Origin: Arthrobacter luteolus NBRC 107841
Lineage (GTDB): Bacteria > Actinomycetota > Actinomycetes > Actinomycetales > Micrococcaceae
Reading direction: 5' to 3'
DNA length: 64,000 nucleotides
Assembly: GCF_001552075.1 (NCBI RefSeq)
Contig: NZ_BCQM01000007.1
Coordinates: 145,078 to 209,077 of the forward strand
Positions 25,903 through 34,353 of the stretch are shown in pieces (within the stretch, counting starts at the first letter, position 1; every line of letters begins with the position of its first letter). The translations under genes and the position numbers were made by a program. The notes beneath the pieces were generated by a model, which was not told the origin of the DNA, searched no databases, and saw nothing but the letters and a program-made list of their open reading frames with translations.

Positions 25903-26505
25903 CTAGGCGGCCGGGGACCGCGTGATGCGGTCAAAGAAGGAATCAAGGTGCCGGTGCTGCAGTTCAACCGTGGAAAAGTCCGGCCCCACAAGGCTCATGA
26001 TGTTTGCACCAGCGTTGAGCAGAACCAGTTCGTCAACCAGCTGTTCGTCGGATTCGGGGGACACAATGTCGCCGTCCTCGCGGCCCTGGCGGATGTACTC
26101 ACGCAGGGAATTCCGCCACCGCATCAGGTGCGCCTGGTACACCTCGAACAGCGCTTCCTTCGACAGGGACAGTTCCCAGAACGCCAGCAGGACCCGGCCG
26201 GCGGTAATCCGCTCCTCATCCAGGGGCATGGCTGCCAGCGTGAACTGCCGCAGCGCGTCCAGCCCGGTCTTGTCGCCGAGCGCCGCAGCCACATGGGACT
26301 CCATGATCTTCAGGGCCCGCTGGTAGGTGGCCTCCACAATCACGTCTTTGCTGTCGAAATACCGCTTGAGAGCTCCGTTGGCGAAGCCTGCCTCCTTGGC
26401 AATTTCCCGCATGGTGGCTGCTTCCAGTCCGCCCTTGACGATGAGGTTCCAGGTGACATCGAGAATGTCCTGGCGGCGCTGATCGCGGTCAATCACCTTG
26501 GGCAT
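25903..26505 (-). CDS. TetR-family transcriptional regulator of the 4.8-26.6 kb cluster
   Basis: A 200-residue TetR/AcrR-type protein. The N-terminal helix-turn-helix is DILDVTWNLIVKGGLEAAT then MREIAKEAGFANGALKRYF, with KDVIVEATYQRAL leading into the ligand domain. The C-terminal half is divergent, as usual for the family, and would sense the pathway's substrate. A copy of the palindrome lies 55 bases upstream of its start, consistent with autorepression. It sits at the end of the palindrome-marked cluster, next to the importer, so it is the best candidate for the regulator. Confidence 0.88.
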   Translation of the reverse strand: MPKVIDRDQRRQDILDVTWNLIVKGGLEAATMREIAKEAGFANGALKRYFDSKDVIVEATYQRALKIMESHVAAALGDKTGLDALRQFTLAAMPLDEERITAGRVLLAFWELSLSKEALFEVYQAHLMRWRNSLREYIRQGREDGDIVSPESDEQLVDELVLLNAGANIMSLVGPDFSTVELQHRHLDSFFDRITRSPAA

Positions 26506-26559
26506 GAGGGACTTCCTTACCTGGTCTCCGGAGGCTGGTGCCCCTCAGTTTATGCCACG

Positions 26560-26577
26560 CGTCTACAGACAAAGACG
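26560..26577. promoter_or_regulatory. Regulon palindrome, site 6 (weakest copy)
   Basis: CGTCTACA-GA-CAAAGACG. The left half fits the motif fully and the right half only partly. It lies between the TetR gene and the divergent gene at 26645, in the position expected for autoregulation. Confidence 0.5.
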
Positions 26578-26644
26578 ATCCCGGATGCGGTGATCTCCGC
26601 TCCGGGTCTGCCCTCTCCGCGGCCGGGCGCGTACGGTAACCCCC

Positions 26645-27094
26645 ATGACTGCACAGGGACCGAAAAAACCCCGTCCCCGCGGAGGACGCCAGCTCCCCGC
26701 GGATGACCGGTGGCGGTCTATTGGCCGGGAGTTCGGCCTCTACACGATCAGTGAACTCGCTGACCGGCTGCGGTTCGGTGCACCGGAAAACCTCCGGGCC
26801 AAGCAGCTCACCGGCAAGACCCGGGTGCTGGCCGTGGCGGACCGCGGGACGTTCCTGTACCCGGGATTCCAATTCGATGAAGCCGGTGCCCGCATGTTGC
26901 CGGTGGTCGAGGATATTGTCCGGCAGGGCAGGCTGTCCGGTTGGACGGATGAGGAGCTGGTGCTGTGGTTCTGCCGGCCCAACAGGGCACTCAAGGGGAA
27001 GCGGCCGGCGGACGTCCTCGGTGACGAGCAGCTGATCCGCCAGGCAGCAGATACGGACTTCCCCGCCAGCGGCGCCGTCTCCCAGGACGGCTAG
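26645..27094 (+). CDS. ParS/MbcA-type (DUF2384) domain protein
   Basis: A 149-residue protein. The C-terminal part, WTDEELVLWFCRPNRALKGKRPADVLGDE, has the W..PN.AL.G..P.D.L pattern of the Xre/MbcA/ParS toxin-binding domain (motif quoted in pieces: LWFCRPNRAL and GKRPADVL). The middle (FGLYTISELADRLRFG, then FLYPGFQFD) resembles the DNA-binding or anchor part seen in stand-alone members. No RES-domain toxin gene lies next to it, so it may be an orphan regulator and not half of a toxin-antitoxin pair. Its TAG overlaps the convergent next gene's stop (shared CTAG). Confidence 0.65.
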   Translation: MTAQGPKKPRPRGGRQLPADDRWRSIGREFGLYTISELADRLRFGAPENLRAKQLTGKTRVLAVADRGTFLYPGFQFDEAGARMLPVVEDIVRQGRLSGWTDEELVLWFCRPNRALKGKRPADVLGDEQLIRQAADTDFPASGAVSQDG

Positions 27095-27729
27095 CGGCCG
27101 GGCGCGGCCACGAACGCCGTGGGAGTGCCCGGATCGATTTCGGTCAGGCCGGCGTCGACAATCAGCGGCCCGGCCCCCGGCTTCCTGGACAGGGCCTGGA
27201 AGCTGCGCTTCGGAACCTCCTGTGCTGCCGCTCCGGGGCGGGCAGCCCACGCCTGCTGCTGGCCGGCGTCCAGTTCCAGGAACCACGCCAGCAGTGCATG
27301 CGCAGCCTGCGCGGCGGCTTTTCCGGTGGACATGGACAGATCCCGGTTCAGGATGATCACCGGCGTTCCCGGGACAGCCGCTGCCGGTTCCGTGTCCGGC
27401 AGGTGTGTTCCGGATACCTGCAGAGCGCGCAGTACCCGCGGCATGTCCTCATAGCGCTGCGGCTCGAACGCGGCTGCCTCCGCTGTGCCGATCTGCACGA
27501 CGCCGGAGGGAGCCTGGGCGCTGAGCTTGGCAAAGGGCTTGGGTCCCGCACGCCGTACGGTTTTCGTGAAACGGCCGGTTACCCAGTCCTCCCAGGCCTC
27601 ATCCCCGGTCCGGTTCGCATAGGCCAGCACGCCGGCGGTGGCGGCCGCCGCCACTGCGTCGCAGTGGGCGGCCGGATCCTCCTTGTCGACGCGCAGGATG
27701 ATTGGCTGGACGGTATCGCTGGGCTGCAC
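27091..27729 (-). CDS. PTH2-family peptidyl-tRNA hydrolase-like protein
   Basis: A 212-residue protein. The central segment VIILNRDLSMSTGKAAAQ then AAHALLAW is the hallmark of the PTH2 (archaeal/eukaryotic-type) peptidyl-tRNA hydrolases, in which the Lys-Ala-Ala-Gln and His line the active site. The N-terminal 120 residues form an additional part (VQPIILRVDKEDPAAH, WEDWVTGRFTKTVRR) commonly seen in actinobacterial members. It would free tRNA from dropped peptides, or be a paralogue with another role, since bacteria normally rely on unrelated Pth1. The stop codons of this gene and the convergent gene share CTAG. Confidence 0.75.
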   Translation of the reverse strand: MQPSDTVQPIILRVDKEDPAAHCDAVAAAATAGVLAYANRTGDEAWEDWVTGRFTKTVRRAGPKPFAKLSAQAPSGVVQIGTAEAAAFEPQRYEDMPRVLRALQVSGTHLPDTEPAAAVPGTPVIILNRDLSMSTGKAAAQAAHALLAWFLELDAGQQQAWAARPGAAAQEVPKRSFQALSRKPGAGPLIVDAGLTEIDPGTPTAFVAAPGR

Positions 27730-27816
27730 CCCTCCAGCTTGCCATGGCTGCGCCTGTCAGCGAGGCGCAGGGGATCCCGCGGTGGCCAAAAGCCGGGGTG
27801 CCGATAGAATTTCCGC

Positions 27817-28455
27817 GTGACCATCGAACAGGCCCTGCTGGGTTTCACTGCCGTTGCCGTACTCCTGACGATCATGCCGGGGCTGGACTCGGCCATGGTG
27901 CTCCGCTCGGCGATCAGCCAAGGCCCGCGGCACGCCGTCGCGACCGGCCTGGGCATCAACACCGGCGCTTTTCTGTGGGGTGCCGCAGCCGCCGTGGGGA
28001 TCTCGGCGCTTCTGACGGCGTCGGAAACTGCCTATACAGCCTTGAAACTCGCGGGAGCCGCCTACATGCTGTGGCTCGGCGGGTCGCTGCTGTGGAAGTC
28101 GTTCCGCCGGCGCCAGGCGCCGGTGGAAGTCGATGGTGTGCTTCCGGCCAGCGGCGAACGGCTGGTGACGGCGTGGGCCAAAGGCCTGGGGACGAACCTG
28201 CTCAATCCCAAGGTCGGCGTCTTCTACATCGCCATGATTCCGCAGTTCATCCCCGAGGGTGTCTCTCCCCTGCTGATGGGGCTGGTTTTGGCGGGAATCC
28301 ATGTCCTGCTCAGTGTGGTGTGGTTTGGACTGATTCTCACCGCGGCCCATTTGGCGCGCAAATCCCTCCAGAGCCCGCGGTCGGTGAAGCTGACCGACCG
28401 GCTGACCGGCGTGGCGCTGCTGGGCTTCGGCACGTCCCTCGCGGTACGGCACTAG
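27817..28455 (+). CDS. LysE/RhtB-family amino-acid exporter
   Basis: A 212-residue membrane protein starting at GTG 27817, divergent from the PTH2 gene. The first helix ends in the LysE signature MPGLDSAMVLRSAISQGPRHA, followed by GLGINTG and the short loops and helices (AAYMLWLGGSLLW, NLLNPKVGVFYIAMIPQF) of the family. About six hydrophobic segments are visible. Members export basic or neutral amino acids or homoserine lactones; the substrate is open. Confidence 0.92.
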   Translation: MTIEQALLGFTAVAVLLTIMPGLDSAMVLRSAISQGPRHAVATGLGINTGAFLWGAAAAVGISALLTASETAYTALKLAGAAYMLWLGGSLLWKSFRRRQAPVEVDGVLPASGERLVTAWAKGLGTNLLNPKVGVFYIAMIPQFIPEGVSPLLMGLVLAGIHVLLSVVWFGLILTAAHLARKSLQSPRSVKLTDRLTGVALLGFGTSLAVRH

Positions 28456-28636
28456 GCCCGGCGCTCCGCTGGAGACCTGCCGCCGGCAGAGGTCCAGCCG
28501 GCACAACCTCCCGCTGGTAACGTTTCAGCATCACGCCTCCACTGCCCTCTGACTAGGGCAGACGCCGTCAACTGCGGCTGTTAGGACTGAGGGAACGGAG
28601 ATTCACTCCGTACCCCACCGCCTAGGAGATTCAGCT
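28456..28636. other. Leader region with two hairpins
   Basis: A gene-free gap upstream of the PheC-like gene. CTGCCCT (28542-28548) pairs with AGGGCAG (28555-28561) around six bases, and ACGGAG (28595-28600) pairs with CTCCGT (28606-28611). I recognise no riboswitch class. The first stem could be the end of the lysE transcript. Confidence 0.45.
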
Positions 28637-29479
28637 GTGCCGTCCAAATCCCTGTTGCCCGTTCTCGCCCTGACCGCCGTGACCGCCCTGCTGGCCACCG
28701 GCTGCACCGCGTCCACCGCCGGTGATGTAAACGCCGATGCAAGCGGCGATGCCGCCGCCTCCGGCGCCCCGGCGGAATCGCGGCTGGACCTGATCGAGTC
28801 CCGCGGCTCCCTGACGGTCTGCACCACCGGCGATTACCGCCCTTTCACCTACAAGGACCCGGAGACCGGCGGGTTCTCCGGAATCGACATCGCCATGGTC
28901 CAGGACCTGGCGTCCCGGCTGGAGGTGGAGGTCGAGTACGTGCAGACCTCGTGGAAGGACCTGATGCCGGACTTCCTCGCCGGCTGCGATATTGGGGTGG
29001 GCGGGGTCTCCATTTCCCTGGCCCGGGCCGAGCAGGCTTTCTTCAGCGATCCTGTCCTTGACGATGGCAAAACCCCCATCACCCTGTGCGGCAAGGAAGA
29101 GCTCTACGACACCGTGGAAGAGATCAACGCGCCGGGAGTCCGGTCGATCACCCCGATCGGCGGCACCAATGAGATCTTCGCGGACAAGAACTATCCCAAC
29201 GGTGAGATCATCCGTTTCGAAGATAACAACACCATCTTCGACGAGATCGTCGCCGGCCGGGCGGACGTCATGACCACCGACGCAGCCGAGGTGAAGTGGG
29301 TGGCCAACGAATACCCGGAACTCTGCGCCGTGGATCCGGACCACCCGTTCAACTTCTCCCAGAAGGCGTATCTGCTTCCGCTTGGGGACACGGTTTTCCA
29401 GGAGTACGTCAACCAGTGGCTGAACCTGGCCGCCAATGACGGCACATACGACGCCGCCAAGCAGCCGTGGTGGGGCTAG
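28637..29479 (+). CDS. PheC-like lipoprotein: cyclohexadienyl dehydratase or family-3 binding protein
   Basis: A 280-residue lipoprotein (lipobox LLATGC, Cys23) with family-3 solute-binding fold. The second lobe matches cyclohexadienyl dehydratase PheC closely: IGGTNEIFA, EDNNTIFDEIVAGRADVM, TDAAEVKW, then PELCAV and FSQKAYLLP. Glu218 in TDAAE corresponds to the acid implicated in PheC catalysis. PheC turns prephenate or arogenate into phenylpyruvate or phenylalanine and evolved from a binding protein. No ABC permease gene is adjacent, which favours an enzyme over a transporter part. GTG 28637 follows AGGAG. The family call is from memory of PheC motifs. Confidence 0.7.
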   Translation: MPSKSLLPVLALTAVTALLATGCTASTAGDVNADASGDAAASGAPAESRLDLIESRGSLTVCTTGDYRPFTYKDPETGGFSGIDIAMVQDLASRLEVEVEYVQTSWKDLMPDFLAGCDIGVGGVSISLARAEQAFFSDPVLDDGKTPITLCGKEELYDTVEEINAPGVRSITPIGGTNEIFADKNYPNGEIIRFEDNNTIFDEIVAGRADVMTTDAAEVKWVANEYPELCAVDPDHPFNFSQKAYLLPLGDTVFQEYVNQWLNLAANDGTYDAAKQPWWG

Positions 29480-30096
29480 GGCCGGGCCAGATCCCCGCGG
29501 AAGTACTCCATCACGTCGGCGCTGTCCCAGATCTCCGCGTACTTTGCCTGCAGGTCATAGAGTGAGCCGCCGTGCACCGCTGCGTCCCGGTCCCCCACCG
29601 CGTTGCCCACCACGATCGGGATAAAACCATGCTGCATTGCGTCCACGGCCGTGGCCCGGATACAGCCGCTGGTGCTGGTGCCAACGATCACCAAGGTGTC
29701 CACGCCCCGGGCATGCAGGAGCTGGGCCAGGTCTGTGCCGAAGAAGGCGCTGGCGAACTGCTTCACCAGCACCGTCTCCCCCTCCACGGGTGAGACTTCG
29801 GGCATCAGCTGGCCCAGCTCCGTTTCTCCGATCAGCAGCCGCAGGGCCGGAACCTTGCGGATAAAGACACCGCCGTCCGCCCCCCCGGGCCCGAAGCGGA
29901 CCCGGGTGTGCAGAACCGGCACCCCGTTGCCCCGCGCCGAGCCCAGCACCTCGGCCGCGGCGTCCAGGAACTCCTTGTCCGGCAGGCACAGCGGGCTCTG
30001 CGGATCGAAGTAGGCGCGCATCAGATCCACGGACACCACGGCGGGCCGGATGCCCGGCGCCAGGGTGCCGTCGAATCCCGCGTCGAACGTCCTCAA
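29476..30096 (-). CDS. Isochorismatase-fold cysteine hydrolase (N-carbamoylsarcosine amidase-like)
   Basis: A 206-residue hydrolase. The triad is visible as Asp in VVSVDLMRAYFD, Lys in VLVKQFASAFFGT, and Cys in STSGCIRATAVDAMQ, preceded by the cis-peptide region VGTST. The start is TTG 30096, overlapping the HyuB stop (TTGA), so translation is coupled; no better in-frame start exists. Placed after hydantoinase genes, it resembles N-carbamoylsarcosine amidase, which releases CO2 and ammonia from the ring-opened product. That assignment is by context. It converges with the PheC-like gene, sharing CTAG. Confidence 0.8.
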   Translation of the reverse strand: MRTFDAGFDGTLAPGIRPAVVSVDLMRAYFDPQSPLCLPDKEFLDAAAEVLGSARGNGVPVLHTRVRFGPGGADGGVFIRKVPALRLLIGETELGQLMPEVSPVEGETVLVKQFASAFFGTDLAQLLHARGVDTLVIVGTSTSGCIRATAVDAMQHGFIPIVVGNAVGDRDAAVHGGSLYDLQAKYAEIWDSADVMEYFRGDLARP

Positions 30097-31967
30097 AGCA
30101 GCGCCACCGGCGGGGCCGGGGCCGGCAGCCCCGTCTCGGCCAGGGCGTTGGCCAGCAGATCCGCCATCTCCCCGCCGCGGTTGAACAGCGGCAGCGGCTC
30201 TTCCCGGCCCGCCCGCAGCCGGTCCCGAAGCTCCGCGGTGGCAGCGGCGTCGAGCACCCCGTCCGCTGAACATTCCACGCCGTACCCAAGCGCCCCCTGC
30301 GCCGTGACCAGGCCGCGGCGGACCTCCTTGCAGACGAGTTCGGGATCCCGCTCCAGCGGATCTCCCCAGCCTCCGCCTCCCCAGGTCACAAAGTGCAGGA
30401 CATCACCGGGGTACACCGCCACGTCGTGGACCTTGGAGGGCAGGACAACGGTGGTGCCGTCCGCCTTCTCGATCCATTTCTTCCCGCGGGCACCCGGTTC
30501 CCCGCCGCGCACACCCCAGGGGTAGGTGAGCCAGCGGTCGTCGTGGATGGCGATGGTTCCCGGTTCCAGGAAGCGGTACGCGACGTCGACGCCGTTGCCG
30601 CCGCGGTGCAGGCCCGCACCGCCGGTGTCCGCGATGGTCTCCCACCTCTCGATCACCAGCGGATAGTAGGACTCCAGGTATTCGCACGGGATGTTGGTGA
30701 AGGAGGGCCACAGTGAGTGTCCGTCCGGACCGTCACCCACCGGGCGTCCCGGAATCCCGCCGAAGCCGATCGAGTAGAGCTGGAACCACTCCCCCTTACG
30801 GTCCCCGGAACTGTAGTTCCCCGAGTACATAAAGTGCGGCGACGAGGAGAATCCGGCGCCGTTGAGCAGGTCCGGGTTGGCCTGGCCCAGCAGCCCGCCG
30901 AAGAGGTCGAACAGCCGCCCGATCCCGTGGTTCCGTCCGTTCAGTGCCGCCGGGTAACGGGGTTTCCAGAAGGTATCCTCCGGTATCTCGACGTCGACCA
31001 GCGGGTAGAACCCGTCGTTCCAGAGGATCTGCGGGTCCGCCACGGTGATCATGTAGATCCCGAAGAACATCCGGATCAGGTTTTCGTTGATGTAGTAGTT
31101 GATCGGTCCCTGCGCCTGCGGGCTGCTGCCGGTGAGGTCGATCAGCACCTTGTCCCCGGTGCGGGTGATGGTCATCTTCAGCTCGTACGGGCCGAAACCG
31201 CGGCCGTCGTCGTCGATGAAGTCGGTGAAGGAGAGCGGTTTGCCTTCCTCGAACACCATGGACAGCAGCGTTTTCATGGCCCGGTAGTTACGGTCCAGCA
31301 GGGCATTCAGCGCCGAGGTGTAGGTGTCCACGCCGAAGCGAGCGCACATTTCCTGGACCCGGCGGGAGGCGGTGCTGCACGCAGCGACCAGTCCGTTGAG
31401 ATCCGCCCGGTTCCAGTCCGGCTTGCGCACCTGGTTCAGGATGATGCCCAGCGAGGTATCGTCGCGTTCCCCGCGGCGGTAGAGCTTGAACGGCGGGATC
31501 ACCACGCCTTCCTCGAAGATGGTGCGCGCGTCGGTGGGCATCGAGGCGGGGGTTTTGCCGCCGACGTCGGTCATGTGGCCGAACTGCGAGGCCCAGCCCA
31601 CGATCCGCCCCTCGTAGAAGATCGGCATCACCACCAGCCAGTCGTTGGCATGGCTGATCGCCGCACCGCAGGAATACGGGTCGGAGGTCATCAGGACGTC
31701 GCCCTCTTCAATGGTCCCGTGGAAGTTCGCCAGGAAGTCCGGGATGGAGAGCCCGAACTGCCCCACGATCATTTTTCCCTCGGGGTCCGCGATCAGCGGG
31801 AACTCGTCGTGCTGTTCCCGGATGCCCGGGCTCAGCGCGGTGCGGAACAGGGTTTCGTCCATTTCATAGCGGGCGCTTCGCAGCGCGTTTTCGATCAGGT
31901 CGAGGGTGACGACGTCGACGTCCACCGAGCGCAGCGGCTCGGTGGCGGTCTCCACTAGCTGGGCCAT
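30093..31967 (-). CDS. hyuB: Hydantoinase/oxoprolinase subunit B (HyuB)
   Basis: A 624-residue subunit of the ATP-dependent N-methylhydantoinase/5-oxoprolinase family. Diagnostic blocks: DLIENALRSARYEMDETLFR near the start, MTSDPYSCGAAISHANDW, GWASQFGHMTDVGG, and FVTWGGGGWGDPLERDP near the end. ATG 31967 is preceded by AAGGAG, four bases after the hyuA stop. It opens the cyclic amide once HyuA has activated it with ATP. It is about 50 residues longer than typical, with a C-terminal extension (PLPLFNRGGEMADLLA). Confidence 0.9.
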   Translation of the reverse strand: MAQLVETATEPLRSVDVDVVTLDLIENALRSARYEMDETLFRTALSPGIREQHDEFPLIADPEGKMIVGQFGLSIPDFLANFHGTIEEGDVLMTSDPYSCGAAISHANDWLVVMPIFYEGRIVGWASQFGHMTDVGGKTPASMPTDARTIFEEGVVIPPFKLYRRGERDDTSLGIILNQVRKPDWNRADLNGLVAACSTASRRVQEMCARFGVDTYTSALNALLDRNYRAMKTLLSMVFEEGKPLSFTDFIDDDGRGFGPYELKMTITRTGDKVLIDLTGSSPQAQGPINYYINENLIRMFFGIYMITVADPQILWNDGFYPLVDVEIPEDTFWKPRYPAALNGRNHGIGRLFDLFGGLLGQANPDLLNGAGFSSSPHFMYSGNYSSGDRKGEWFQLYSIGFGGIPGRPVGDGPDGHSLWPSFTNIPCEYLESYYPLVIERWETIADTGGAGLHRGGNGVDVAYRFLEPGTIAIHDDRWLTYPWGVRGGEPGARGKKWIEKADGTTVVLPSKVHDVAVYPGDVLHFVTWGGGGWGDPLERDPELVCKEVRRGLVTAQGALGYGVECSADGVLDAAATAELRDRLRAGREEPLPLFNRGGEMADLLANALAETGLPAPAPPVALL

Positions 31968-31971
31968 GGGG

Positions 31972-34047
31972 CTACTCCTTCGGGTCTGCGGCAGGGCGGA
32001 TGAGCAGGCTGCCGTGCGCGTGCACGGTGGCGGTATGTCCGGGAAGGACAAGGGTGGTGGAGTCCATCTCGGCGATGACGGCCGGCCCCTGCACCACGTT
32101 TCCGGCGAGCAGGAGGTCCCGGTCATATACGCCGGCATCAACCGTGGCTCCGTCCACGAAGATGCTGGTCCGGGTCCGTTCGGCGGCGGAGGGGTCCGTT
32201 CCTCCCGCCTCCAGGGTGATCGAGGTGACCTCGGGGTGCGGGCCGTTGACAGTCGACCGGACCGTCACCAGTTCGTGTTCGTTGTCCAGCAGGAAGGAGA
32301 AGAGCCGCTCATGTTCCTTGTCGAAGGCGGCCCGCAGCCCGGTGAACCCGCCGCCGTCGCCGGCAGCAAACGCGGCGTAGTCCAGCGGCACCGGGATTTC
32401 GAAGCCCTGGCCGTGGTAGCGGACGTCTGCTGAGTAGCTGACTGTAAGGTCTTCCTCGCCCAGCCCAGCGGCCAGCAGGGTGTCCCGGGCGGTCGAAGCA
32501 AGTTCGTCCAGCAGCCCGGCCAGTTCGGTGTCCGTGAAGTCACCGAACGGCCGCACCAGCGTGCGGGCCGCTTCATTGCGGAGGCTGGTGGTGGCGTCTC
32601 CATAGGCGGAGAGCACGCCGGGCGAGGGCGGGATGATGACCGGCCAGGCCCCGGTCAGTTTCCCCAGGGCGTTGGCGTGCAGGGGCCCGGCGCCGCCGAA
32701 GGCCACCAGGGCGAAGTCCCGCGGATCGAATCCCTGCTGGGTGGATACCAGCTTCAGCGCGCCGAACATGTTCTCGTTGACGATGTCCACGATCCCGGCG
32801 GCGGCCCGTTCGACGTCGTTCAGGCCCGTCGCGTCCGCGATGGTTTTCACTGCGGCAGTGGCGGCTTCGGCGTCGAGCCCGATTTCACCGCCGGCGAGCT
32901 GGGAGGGCAGGTACCCCAGGACCACGTTGGCGTCGGTGACGGTGGGGTCGGTGCCTCCGCGGCCGTACGACGCCGGTCCGGGGACCGCACCGGCGGACTG
33001 CGGCCCCACGCGCAGGGCCTGGGTCAGCGGCGGAACATGGGCGATGGATCCGCCGCCGGCGCCAACCGTCCGCACGTCCACGGACGTGGCGCGGACGGTC
33101 AGGTGCCCCACCGTCGTTTCGCGTCCGATCCGGGGCTGAAGGTTCTGGACCAGGGCCACATCCGTGGAGGTTCCGCCCATATCGAAGGTCAGGAAGTCAG
33201 TGAAGCCGGCCTGTTCGGCGGCCCAGGCGGCCCCCGTAACGCCGCCGGCCGGGCCGGAGAGCAGCAGCGAGACCGGGTTGTCGGCGGCGACCGCACCGGA
33301 GACGAGGCCGCCGTCGCTGCGCAGGATGGAGAGCTGGGCGTCCATACCGGCACCGGTCAGCTGGGCGTCGAGCTTGCGGACGTAACCGGAAACCTGGCCC
33401 TGCACGTAGGCGTTGGCAACCGTGGTGATCGCCCGTTCATATTCCCTGAGCTCGGGGAGCACCACGGAGGAGCGGGAGACTGGAATACCGGGCAGCTCCT
33501 CCGCTGCGATCTCAGCGATCCGGGCTTCGTGGGCGCCGTTAGCGTAGGCGTTGATGAGGCAGATGCTCAGCGCTTCCACTCCGTTCGTCCGCAGCTTGGC
33601 CAGCTGCCGGCGGACATCTTCCTCGTCCAGCGGGGTCAGCACCGCCCCGGTGGTGGAGACCCGTTCGGTCACTTCCACGGTGTCTTCCAGGTCCGCCAGC
33701 GGTTCCGGTTTGGGCCAGATGATCCAGCCGGCCAGGCCGCCGGGCACAAAGGACCGGGCTATCTGCAGGACCTGGCGGAAGCCCCTGGTCGTGACGAGCC
33801 CAACCCGCGCCCCTTTCTGTTCCAGGATGGCGTTGGTGGCCACCGTGGTTCCGTGCAGCACCTCGCTCACCTCGGCCGGCTCGATGCCGGCCGCCGCACA
33901 GACCTGGGCGATCCCGTGCAGCACGCCGACCGATTGGTCCTCGGGCGTGGACGATGTCTTATACCGGTGGGTCTGGCCGGTGTCCTCGTTGACCAGCAGA
34001 ATGTCCGTGAATGTGCCGCCGACATCCACGCCTAACCGAAACGCCAT
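31972..34047 (-). CDS. hyuA: Hydantoinase/oxoprolinase subunit A (HyuA)
   Basis: A 691-residue ATP-binding subunit of N-methylhydantoinase/5-oxoprolinase. It starts with MAFRLGVDVGGTFTDILLV, the phosphate-binding motif of the ASKHA fold. LHGTTVATNAILE, TFDMGGTSTDVALV and VAFGGAGPLHANALG follow in the expected order. ATG 34047 has AAGGAGAA upstream. First gene of the operon hyuA, hyuB, cysteine hydrolase; a promoter and candidate GntR site lie upstream. Substrates could be N-methylhydantoin (creatinine route), hydantoins or 5-oxoproline. Confidence 0.92.
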   Translation of the reverse strand: MAFRLGVDVGGTFTDILLVNEDTGQTHRYKTSSTPEDQSVGVLHGIAQVCAAAGIEPAEVSEVLHGTTVATNAILEQKGARVGLVTTRGFRQVLQIARSFVPGGLAGWIIWPKPEPLADLEDTVEVTERVSTTGAVLTPLDEEDVRRQLAKLRTNGVEALSICLINAYANGAHEARIAEIAAEELPGIPVSRSSVVLPELREYERAITTVANAYVQGQVSGYVRKLDAQLTGAGMDAQLSILRSDGGLVSGAVAADNPVSLLLSGPAGGVTGAAWAAEQAGFTDFLTFDMGGTSTDVALVQNLQPRIGRETTVGHLTVRATSVDVRTVGAGGGSIAHVPPLTQALRVGPQSAGAVPGPASYGRGGTDPTVTDANVVLGYLPSQLAGGEIGLDAEAATAAVKTIADATGLNDVERAAAGIVDIVNENMFGALKLVSTQQGFDPRDFALVAFGGAGPLHANALGKLTGAWPVIIPPSPGVLSAYGDATTSLRNEAARTLVRPFGDFTDTELAGLLDELASTARDTLLAAGLGEEDLTVSYSADVRYHGQGFEIPVPLDYAAFAAGDGGGFTGLRAAFDKEHERLFSFLLDNEHELVTVRSTVNGPHPEVTSITLEAGGTDPSAAERTRTSIFVDGATVDAGVYDRDLLLAGNVVQGPAVIAEMDSTTLVLPGHTATVHAHGSLLIRPAADPKE

Positions 34048-34197
34048 CAGTTCTCCTTGGGGTGGTGCTGCTCTGCGCCTGCGCGCCGGGCAGCGAAGGA
34101 TCCGTGCCGGGAATGCGCCGTTCTTGATCAGCGTCCTGACCGGCCTCAGGGCCGGCGCTTTAGCCGTAAATGTTGTCTGCGTCACATTCGTGGCATC

Positions 34198-34226
34198 AGG
34201 CTAGGTGTGCAGCGGCAGTGTGTCAA
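34198..34226 (-). promoter_or_regulatory. Promoter of hyuA operon
   Basis: On the minus strand TTGACA (34226-34221) and TAGCCT (34203-34198) are separated by 17 bases. TAGCCT fits the TAnnnT form of actinobacterial -10 boxes. The candidate GntR site at 34231-34240 lies just upstream of the -35. Confidence 0.55.
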
Positions 34227-34230
34227 GAGA

Positions 34231-34240
34231 TTGCATACAA
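34231..34240. promoter_or_regulatory. Candidate GntR operator, site A
   Basis: TTGCATACAA followed by CC. An inverted copy lies at 34295. Sequences of this TNGTATNCA type are typical GntR/FCD operators, and the GntR gene at 36541 ends the facing operon. Confidence 0.55.
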
Positions 34241-34294
34241 CCACGCGTTTTCGATGCTTCCGCTCCCTTGACAGTGCCGGATGTGCCTGCCAAG

Positions 34295-34304
34295 TTGTAT
34301 GCAG
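34295..34304. promoter_or_regulatory. Candidate GntR operator, site B
   Basis: TTGTATGCAG, whose complement CTGCATACAA matches site A in inverted orientation, 64 bases away. It lies downstream of the TTGACA at 34268-34273, where a bound regulator would block the CoA-transferase promoter. Confidence 0.55.
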
Positions 34305-34353
34305 AATGCCAAATAGAGGTACAGCCAGGCGCACAGCTCAGGGAGGAGCAGCC

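Larger units (their letters stand above)
34048..34353. other. Divergent promoter region between hyuA and the CoA-transferase gene
   Basis: A 306-base gap without a credible gene. It holds a hyuA promoter, a TTGACA at 34268-34273 facing the CoA-transferase gene, and two inverted copies of TGCATACAA described separately. The CoA-transferase start has the strong RBS GGGAGGAG. Confidence 0.7.
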
